A DNA stretch of 64,000 bases from Paraglaciecola arctica (GTDB lineage Bacteria; Pseudomonadota; Gammaproteobacteria; Enterobacterales; Alteromonadaceae), in contig NZ_JAHKQO010000036.1 of assembly GCF_018861065.1 (NCBI RefSeq), forward strand, positions 645,865-709,864, given 5' to 3'. The notes beneath the pieces were generated by a model. The model had not been told where the DNA came from and made no database searches. It saw nothing but the letters and a program-made list of their open reading frames with translations. This document shows, piece by piece, positions 58,041 through 64,000 of the stretch; positions within the stretch are counted from its first letter, which is position 1, and every line of letters begins with the position of its first letter. The position numbers were made by a program, and so were the translations under genes.

Positions 58041-58787
58041 CTACCAATAACGCTCCATGGATATCTGTCCAGGTGACCGCCTAAGATGTTTAGATAAACC
58101 TAATTCAACTAATGTTTGAGTCGCATCTTCTATCATGGCTGGATTACCACACAACATCACTTGGCTATGCTCGGGATGAATATCTAAGCCAACCTGTTCT
58201 TGAATAGTTAGGGTTTTCAGCAGTATTGGAATACGGCCTTGCATCCCCGAAGCTGGCTCTTCACGACTGACTACAGCGACAAACCGAAATTTGTCAGGAT
58301 ACTGCTGCAGCCATGTTTCTATTAATGGCATATAGGCTAAGTCTTGTTGATAACGTGCTCCATACACCAAAATGATATTTTCAAAGCTATGCCAAGCTTG
58401 TCCGCTTGCAAGAATCGACAAAAACGGCCCTACTCCAGTACCTGTAGCCATTAACCATAAATCGCGGCTTTTAGGCACTTCATCAAGCACCAAAAATCCA
58501 GTGGCCGGAGACATTACTTTTAAAGATGCTCCAATCTGTAGAGTATGTAATTTAGGGGACAAGACTCCTTCTGCTACAGGCACCGCAATAATCTCTAACT
58601 CATTATCATCTGGCCCATTAACTAATGAGTAAGGCCGTGAAACTACTTTGCCATCCTGTTCAACCCCTACCTTAGTGAACTGCCCAGCCTTAAACTGAGG
58701 AAAGTCGTCACATGAAAAACGTAAACTAAACAAATGATCGTTCCAATCAGTTCTACTCACCAATTTTGCATCTAACCACTGCGCCAT
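58041..58787 (-). CDS. fpr: Ferredoxin--NADP(+) reductase
   Basis: This 248-residue flavoenzyme exchanges electrons between NADPH and ferredoxin or flavodoxin. The FAD motif RPYSLVNGP, the NADP-binding LMATGTGVGPFLSIL and CGNPAMIEDA, and the C-terminal ISMERYW are all present. The Trp end is typical of the bacterial Fpr subgroup. The start at 58787 has GGGGA eight bases upstream. An ATG at 58802 would only add five residues. Gene is convergent with putA. Confidence 0.94.
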   Translation of the reverse strand: MAQWLDAKLVSRTDWNDHLFSLRFSCDDFPQFKAGQFTKVGVEQDGKVVSRPYSLVNGPDDNELEIIAVPVAEGVLSPKLHTLQIGASLKVMSPATGFLVLDEVPKSRDLWLMATGTGVGPFLSILASGQAWHSFENIILVYGARYQQDLAYMPLIETWLQQYPDKFRFVAVVSREEPASGMQGRIPILLKTLTIQEQVGLDIHPEHSQVMLCGNPAMIEDATQTLVELGLSKHLRRSPGQISMERYW

Positions 58788-59000
58788 GTTAGTTATCCCC
58801 ATTCACATTTAAAGATATAAACCACAATATCATATGAGTATCTTAATTAAAGTGAGAGGAGACCGATTACACTAAAACACCGCGCTACTTGATATAACCA
58901 ATGTACTAGTTCTTTAAATTGAAGAAATAAAGGCTAGTGTCAACGCTGAAATATACAACTTTAAGTCAGGCTGATAGTTACGAATAATTTAAACAACCAA

Positions 59001-59294
59001 CTATTTTATTTGCTCAGCGTTAAATATATGAAGATTGGGTACTTCAGTAACTAAATCGCTAACTAGTGCCACGAAATTTTGTGAACTCGGTAAAGCAAAA
59101 TGGGCGTCAATTGCAGCTTGATCAGCCCATTGTTCATAAAAAAACAAACGTAACGGGTTTTCGGGATCTTGATATACCCCGTGACTGATACAACCCGCCT
59201 CTGTCCGCGACTGCGCCACATGTTTTTGAGCGTATTGCAAAGCTAACGGCATATTGCCTTTTTTGATTAACAGGTCACCGGTAATAATAATCAT
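59001..59294 (-). CDS. Antibiotic biosynthesis monooxygenase (ABM) domain protein
   Basis: The 97-residue protein is one ABM ferredoxin-like domain with the motif SRTEAGCISHGVYQDPENP, then FFYEQWADQAAIDAHFA. Its relatives include YgiN-type quinol monooxygenases and small stress-linked proteins; the name does not imply antibiotic production. It is a single gene with no clear ribosome binding site. It is divergent from the NRAMP gene, about 165 bases away. Confidence 0.88.
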   Translation of the reverse strand: MIIITGDLLIKKGNMPLALQYAQKHVAQSRTEAGCISHGVYQDPENPLRLFFYEQWADQAAIDAHFALPSSQNFVALVSDLVTEVPNLHIFNAEQIK

Positions 59295-59459
59295 ATTCAG
59301 AATATATTGTCTTGTTTAGGAAAATCGATTAGAACATAAGGCTCTGTAAATACAGTAATTAAAATTGATCTCAAGGGAATGTTCGTTGATGACCCTGTCA
59401 GGCATACTGGAATACACAGAATGTGCTGCATGACTTCCAGTAAAAATAGGTACAAACCA

Positions 59460-60677
59460 ATGTTAGAACGTATTAAAAATATCGGTCCAGGAGCGTTGAT
59501 TGCAGCCGCATTTATTGGCCCAGGAACGGTTACCGCATGTACCTTAGCAGGGGCCAATTACGGATATACTCTACTGTGGGCCTTATTATTTGCCACCATT
59601 GCCACTATTATTTTGCAAGAAATGTCAGCCCGACTAGGGCTAGTGACCCAAAAAGGATTGGGAGAGACTCTGGCGATATTGCTCAATCAATCTATTTGGA
59701 AATGGCCGTTATTTGCAGTCATTATTATAGCTTTATATTTGGGCAATGCGGCATACGAAGCAGGCAATCTGTCTGGGGCGGCCTTAGGCATTGAAGCCTT
59801 AACTGATGAGAATCAAACCCTGTATCTTGGCGCTGTTTTGGTCATTTCACTGTTAGCGGCCACGTTATTGTGGCGCGGATCATATAAACATATTGAACGT
59901 ATGTTGCTTATATTGGTAGCACTAATGGCACTGGCTTTTATTAGTACTTTTGTATCCGTGGGGCCTGACTTAGGTGCGCTTTTTACTGGACTCACTTCGC
60001 CAACCATACCCGACGGCAGTTTATTAACTGTTATAGCCCTAATCGGCACAACTGTTGTACCTTACAACCTTTTTTTACATGCCTCAGCAGCCAAAACCAA
60101 ATGGGCATCGGTAAACAATCTAAATCACGCTAGAGCCGACACGGCCACTGCCATTGGGTTAGGCGGCTTAATAACCATTTTGATAGCCTCCACGGCTGCT
60201 GCCAGTATTTTTGGCAGTGGTTTGAACATTTCAGGGGCTGGCGACATGGCCAAACAACTTGAGCCACTTTTTGGCTCGTTTTCAAAAATCATGCTGGGAA
60301 TAGGATTTTTTGCCGCAGGTTTAAGTAGCTCAATCGCAGCACCTTTGGCTACCGCCTATGCCATGACCGAAATATTGGGAATCAAAGGCGGTACTTCTTC
60401 ACCCGTTTTCAAGTGGATTGCACTCAGTGTTATTGTCAGTGGCGCATGTTTGGCTTTAACCGGTATAAAACCTATTAGCATTATTTTAGCGGCGCAATTC
60501 GCCAACGGTTTATTATTGCCTATTATCGCCATCTTTTTGCTTGTTGTGATGAATCAGAAAAAACAGCTAGGTCAATTTACCAATAAATGGCTCGGCAATA
60601 CTCTGGGAATCATAGTTGTGATGGTCACCGCAGGGCTAGGAGTACGGCTAATAATGAGCGCGACAGGAATGTTATAA
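59460..60677 (+). CDS. NRAMP-family transporter with altered metal-binding motifs
   Basis: The 405-residue membrane protein has about eleven helices. It aligns with NRAMP/MntH over helix 1 (IGPGALIAAAFIGPGTVTAC) and the following GYTLLW and QEMSARLGLVT. In NRAMP helix 1 carries DPGN, whose Asp and Asn bind the metal ion; here it reads GPGT (20-23). Helix 6 normally has MPH; here it is VPY (200-202). So three usual metal-site residues (Asp, Asn and Met) and the nearby His are changed, and manganese or iron transport should not be assumed. In-frame ATG codons at 59421, 59430 and 59379 are alternative starts; 59460 begins at the family N-terminus. Confidence 0.9.
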   Translation: MLERIKNIGPGALIAAAFIGPGTVTACTLAGANYGYTLLWALLFATIATIILQEMSARLGLVTQKGLGETLAILLNQSIWKWPLFAVIIIALYLGNAAYEAGNLSGAALGIEALTDENQTLYLGAVLVISLLAATLLWRGSYKHIERMLLILVALMALAFISTFVSVGPDLGALFTGLTSPTIPDGSLLTVIALIGTTVVPYNLFLHASAAKTKWASVNNLNHARADTATAIGLGGLITILIASTAAASIFGSGLNISGAGDMAKQLEPLFGSFSKIMLGIGFFAAGLSSSIAAPLATAYAMTEILGIKGGTSSPVFKWIALSVIVSGACLALTGIKPISIILAAQFANGLLLPIIAIFLLVVMNQKKQLGQFTNKWLGNTLGIIVVMVTAGLGVRLIMSATGML

Positions 60678-60897
60678 ACTGAAATAGAGTGATGACAAAA
60701 GGACGCAATCTAGCGCTTTTATTTGTGAATAAAGAGCCAATGGCTGATTTGAGCCAATGCTTGCGTAGCTTACTCGTATTTAAGCGGCAATTAACAACCT
60801 AACGAGATATTAAGTATTTTGGTGAACCTTTGAGCACACCTTACAGATTTCAACTAGCCTGTTCACGAAGATTCATAACCTTACATGAACTAGTTGA

Positions 60898-61758
60898 TCA
60901 CAGCATTTCTAAAAACGCGTCGACAAAACGCTGAGGTGATTCGGGATCCATATTAAAATACAAAGAGGGCTCAATTAACTCTATTTCTATTACTGAAAAT
61001 TCGTTTTTGTGTCTGACTAAATCTATTCGCGCATATAACACGTCTTCAGGTAAAGCGGCTAAACAATGTCTTGAAGCTGTTAGCATTTCTTCATTGGGTT
61101 GCACCGCTTTGAGTTGCCCACCGTGCTCTTCCTGCACTCTAAAATCCCCGGACTGTGGTTGCTTCAAAATACTATGACTGTATTGCCCCGCAAAAAAGAA
61201 CAGTGAGTATTCACCTTCTTCAATAATCCCTGTTAAAAAAGGTTGCACCATAAACTCTCGGTTAGCAAAAATAGCTTCGAGCTGTGCCCTTTGTTGTACA
61301 AGACGCTCTGGTGTCAATCTATAAGTATGGTCAGCGTTAGCGCTCACCAAAGGTTTAATGACCACCTCTGGTGAATCAAAATGAACAAAACTAGCCTGTA
61401 CTTCATTTAACAAAAATGAATCAAACCAAAGAGTTGGTACAATGTTGATACCTTGGTTTTGTAAATCATTTAAGTAGCGCTTATTGATATTCCACTGCAC
61501 AATTTTTAAACTATTCTGCAGTTGCGCCGACGAGGCTTCAATACGTTGCAAACACGCCAAAAACGCTTCAACATCATCTTGGTAATCCCAGGTAGAGCGG
61601 ATCACCACAACATCGTACAGATCCCAATCAACATCCGCGTTACGCCAAGAGACTTCTTCGGCTAACCACCCATGCTTTTTAAGTGGTTCAAATAATAAGG
61701 TGTCGTAAGAAAAAAAATCTTCAAGACTATCCATTGATAAAAATGCACAACGTTTCAT
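60898..61758 (-). CDS. ATP-grasp domain protein
   Basis: The 286-residue protein has the layout of small ATP-grasp ligases related to glutathione synthetase and RimK. There is an N-terminal nucleotide-like domain (VVVIRSTWDYQDD), a central grasp with VVIKPLVSANADHTYRL (Lys for ATP) and FMVQPFL, and a C-terminal metal site VIEIELIEPSLYF. It should activate a carboxylate with ATP and join it to an amine or thiol. Substrate is unknown, and no partner gene identifies a pathway. Its gene is divergent from the RND pair and convergent with the NRAMP-family gene. Confidence 0.85.
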   Translation of the reverse strand: MKRCAFLSMDSLEDFFSYDTLLFEPLKKHGWLAEEVSWRNADVDWDLYDVVVIRSTWDYQDDVEAFLACLQRIEASSAQLQNSLKIVQWNINKRYLNDLQNQGINIVPTLWFDSFLLNEVQASFVHFDSPEVVIKPLVSANADHTYRLTPERLVQQRAQLEAIFANREFMVQPFLTGIIEEGEYSLFFFAGQYSHSILKQPQSGDFRVQEEHGGQLKAVQPNEEMLTASRHCLAALPEDVLYARIDLVRHKNEFSVIEIELIEPSLYFNMDPESPQRFVDAFLEML

Positions 61759-61974
61759 AAACTTTTTTGATTGCCTGATGTTTGACTGCTCATCACTATA
61801 GTCAATTAGCTAAGCTTTGGCACTAGCCCTTTCGAAATATTCAGATACTCAATAAAGGGGGCTGTTCTGGTCAATAGCATTGAAAAATCACACATTTTTA
61901 CAAATGAACTTATGTATCATTGTTATCGTAAGTTATTATGTAGCAACTGGAATTTGTGGTTAGGGCAAAGTGAC

Positions 61975-63123
61975 ATGAAAAAGAAGTGGTTTAGAGGAAT
62001 ATTACCTTTAGTAATTTTGGTAATTGGTTTTAGCGGAATGAAGGTTATTAAAGCGTCTGGTGAAGTAGATGAAGAAAAAGATCCCGTTGATACACGTCCT
62101 ACAGTCAAAATTGAAACAGCCATAGCTGAAGATTACCAAGTGAGAATTACTAGCTACGGCGAAGTTAAACCGCTAGAGAGTACTTTGGTTGCGGCGCAAG
62201 TTTCTGGCGAAGTCCTCACCTGGCACCCAAATTTTGTACCTGGTGGTTTGGTTTTACGAGGTGATACCCTATTTACGATTGAAGCTGATACCTACGAAGC
62301 CGCCTTATTGCAAGCTGAAGCAGATCTTAGTCTCGCTCAGGCTAATTTAATTGAAGAACAAGCTAGAGCTGAAGTAGCCGAGCGTGAAGCCAAAGGCACT
62401 AAAGTGTCTGACTTGTATTTACGTAAACCACAAATACTCAGTGCCCAAGCAGCGGTAAAATCAGCTCAAGCAAGAATAAAAATTGCGCAACGAGACTTAG
62501 ATAACTGTACGATTAAAGCGCCCTACGATGCCTTAGTCGTGAAACGAGATTTAGGTGTAGGACAATATGTTAACCAAGGCGCACAAGTAGGTGAACTGTA
62601 TAACATCGAGTCTGCAGAAATATCATTCCCTATAGCTGGTTTTGACAGAGAGTTTTTACCTAGCGACATTACTCAAAAAATTGCCACCATCAGCACCAAG
62701 GGTTACAACGCTATTGTGCGTGAGGGTAAGGTTTCTCGAGACTTAGGCATCATTGACCAAAGTACCCGTATGAGTCAACTGGTCGTGAGAATAGACGATC
62801 CATACAGTTTAAAATCTTCGCTACCCCCACTTAAATTTGGACATTATGTGGAAGTCAGTTTCTCTGGAAAAACCCTTAATCAGGTCTATCGTTTGCCCCA
62901 AGAATTAGTCAACAACAGAATTATTTGGGTATTAGATGAAAACCAAGCAATGCAACCTAAGCGTGTCGAAATTTTACGCGAAGAAGGAGCCTATTTCTTA
63001 ATTAGTGACGGATTACAAAACCGCGATAAGTTGATTATGACCTTACCTGAGTATCCTCAAAAAGGTATGAAAGTAAAAATTGCCGAGCCGGCTAAAGACC
63101 TAGTCGTTCAGCAATCACTTTAA
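61975..63123 (+). CDS. RND efflux periplasmic adaptor (membrane fusion protein)
   Basis: The 382-residue protein has an N-terminal membrane anchor (about 7-24), a lipoyl-like half-motif (VAAQVSGEVLTWHPNFVPG), a coiled-coil hairpin rich in Ala/Glu/Gln (LLQAEADLSLAQANL to RDLDNCTIKAPYDALV) and beta-barrel domains. This is the HlyD/AcrA layout. It should link an inner-membrane RND pump to an outer-membrane channel. The start at 61975 has AGGG nine bases upstream. An ATG at 61912 is in frame but lacks support. The pump gene follows after 10 bases. Confidence 0.95.
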   Translation: MKKKWFRGILPLVILVIGFSGMKVIKASGEVDEEKDPVDTRPTVKIETAIAEDYQVRITSYGEVKPLESTLVAAQVSGEVLTWHPNFVPGGLVLRGDTLFTIEADTYEAALLQAEADLSLAQANLIEEQARAEVAEREAKGTKVSDLYLRKPQILSAQAAVKSAQARIKIAQRDLDNCTIKAPYDALVVKRDLGVGQYVNQGAQVGELYNIESAEISFPIAGFDREFLPSDITQKIATISTKGYNAIVREGKVSRDLGIIDQSTRMSQLVVRIDDPYSLKSSLPPLKFGHYVEVSFSGKTLNQVYRLPQELVNNRIIWVLDENQAMQPKRVEILREEGAYFLISDGLQNRDKLIMTLPEYPQKGMKVKIAEPAKDLVVQQSL

Positions 63124-63133
63124 GGTTTTAAAT

Positions 63134-64000
63134 ATGTCCCGTGAAAACCCAAACACCCTAATTGAGCCGAAAGAAACCGGCATAATCGCCTATTTTGCCA
63201 ATAACTCCGTTGCTGCTAACTTAATGATGATGTTTATTATCATCATGGGTATTTATAGTTATTTTACTGTCCAGCGACAAATGTTTCCCAATATTGAAAT
63301 TAACTATATCAGTGTCAGTGCGGTGTACCGTGGCGCGTCTCCTCAAGAAATTGAGCAGAGCATTCTCATTAAGATGGAAGAAGCACTTAAAGACATTACT
63401 GAAATCAAAGAAAGCACGTCACGTGCGGTCCGCGGCAGTGGCTCTATTACGCTAGAAATTGACCCAAAGAAAAAATTAACTGACGTATTAGATAAAGTAA
63501 AAGCAAGGATCGACAGCATCGCTACCTTTCCTGCTGATATGGAGCCACCTAATATATCCCAAATTGAATTTCAGCAAGATGTCATTGAGATGGCACTGGT
63601 GGGTGATTTACCCATTAGTGAACTAAAACCTATTTCCAAACAAATTGAAGATGAATTAATGGCACTTCAAAATGTGTCTCTTGTTCAATTAGAAGCACCC
63701 GAAGATGAAATTGCCATAGAAATTGAACCAGATACGTTGCGCAAGTATAACTTGTCTATTGCCGACGTGACCCAAGCTATCAGTCGTTTTTCCGCCGATA
63801 TCTCAGCGGGTCAATTGCGCACAGACTCAGGCATTGTCGCGGTAAGAGTTGAGAATCAACTGTATAACGGTGATGAGTTTAGGAAGATACCTGTCAAAAT
63901 TGGCGCCAATGGCGCTAAAGTATTGCTTGAAGATGTGGCGCAAATATACGATGGATTTACCGAAGGTGAACGCTACTTCAAATATTCTGGCGTCAATGCC
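63134..64000 (+). CDS. RND efflux transporter (N-terminal part)
   Basis: An ATG at 63134 opens a frame that runs to the window edge, giving the first 289 residues. The first helix (SVAANLMMMFIIIMGIYSYF) is followed by QMFPNIEINYISVSAVYRGASPQEIEQSI, of which the PxI and ASPQEIEQ parts are typical of RND inner-membrane pumps. The porter domain then has PPNISQIEF and YNLSIADVTQAI. It is 10 bases after the adaptor gene and co-transcribed with it. It lacks the early acidic helix-4 residues because those lie outside the window. The substrate is unknown. Confidence 0.95.
   Translation, partial: MSRENPNTLIEPKETGIIAYFANNSVAANLMMMFIIIMGIYSYFTVQRQMFPNIEINYISVSAVYRGASPQEIEQSILIKMEEALKDITEIKESTSRAVRGSGSITLEIDPKKKLTDVLDKVKARIDSIATFPADMEPPNISQIEFQQDVIEMALVGDLPISELKPISKQIEDELMALQNVSLVQLEAPEDEIAIEIEPDTLRKYNLSIADVTQAISRFSADISAGQLRTDSGIVAVRVENQLYNGDEFRKIPVKIGANGAKVLLEDVAQIYDGFTEGERYFKYSGVNA

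Noticed and set aside
60850-60897. Eight-base inverted repeat with a 32-base spacer next to the ATP-grasp stop codon
   Set aside because: Long spacer and no T-tract; too weak to name as a terminator.

Overview
The window reads as the chromosome of a marine gammaproteobacterium of the Alteromonadaceae, most like the Glaciecola/Paraglaciecola group. This is inferred from the gene set and protein style, not from a database search. The evidence is a sodium-pumping NADH dehydrogenase (Na+-NQR) with its maturation genes, the gammaproteobacterial queG/nnrD-tsaE-amiB-mutL-miaA-hfq-hflX-hflK-hflC cluster, a FabV-type enoyl reductase, a TonB-dependent receptor, a TRAP transporter and an AT-rich base composition. 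The stretch is mostly ordinary, densely packed chromosome. I see no insertion sequence, prophage, integron, CRISPR array, tRNA or rRNA.

Layout. 1-2040: end of a gluconate 2-dehydrogenase subunit 3-like gene and its GMC flavoprotein partner, convergent through a bidirectional terminator with a TonB-dependent receptor (2152-4356, minus). 4645-6412 (minus): periplasmic cyclophilin and the rRNA methyltransferase RlmG. 6729-10112: BolA and a three-gene TRAP transporter whose binding protein carries a lipobox. 10292-11470: FabV. 12219-19389: nqrABCDEF, apbE and nqrM, that is, the pump plus the enzyme that attaches FMN to NqrB/NqrC and the small iron-site maturation protein. 19474-20570: dinB behind a LexA-type box. 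20634-23601: an MFS transporter, a DUF1653 protein and a LytS-type kinase paired with a receiver-only regulator. 23619-32440: accessory and metabolic genes (NhaC antiporter, metallo-beta-lactamase-fold protein, GNAT, amidohydrolase, DUF4174-like protein, threonine dehydratase-like enzyme, PH-domain protein, NAD(P)H-binding protein, TrmN6, a CheW-like small protein).

32485-43556 is the conserved tRNA-modification, cell-wall, mismatch-repair, Hfq and Hfl block, with queG divergent and its start codon overlapping that of nnrD. 43723-50443: a DUF1304 protein, a 922-residue TPR lipoprotein of the PEP-CTERM/PrsT type, a bacterial TMEM143-like (DUF3754) protein and a DEAD-box RNA helicase. 50613-53958: siroheme synthase, then an SDR/two-cupin operon divergent from an HxlR-type regulator with an inverted repeat between them. 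54134-60677: PutA without the DNA-binding domain, ferredoxin-NADP reductase, an ABM monooxygenase-like protein and an NRAMP-family transporter whose metal-site residues are replaced. 60898-64000: an ATP-grasp protein and the start of an RND efflux pair, cut by the window edge.

I did not find a clearly new multi-gene system. The best leads are the NRAMP homologue with a rewritten metal site, the receiver-only partner of the LytS kinase, the lipoprotein TRAP binding protein, the HxlR/SDR/cupin module and the apparently orphan PrsT-like protein.
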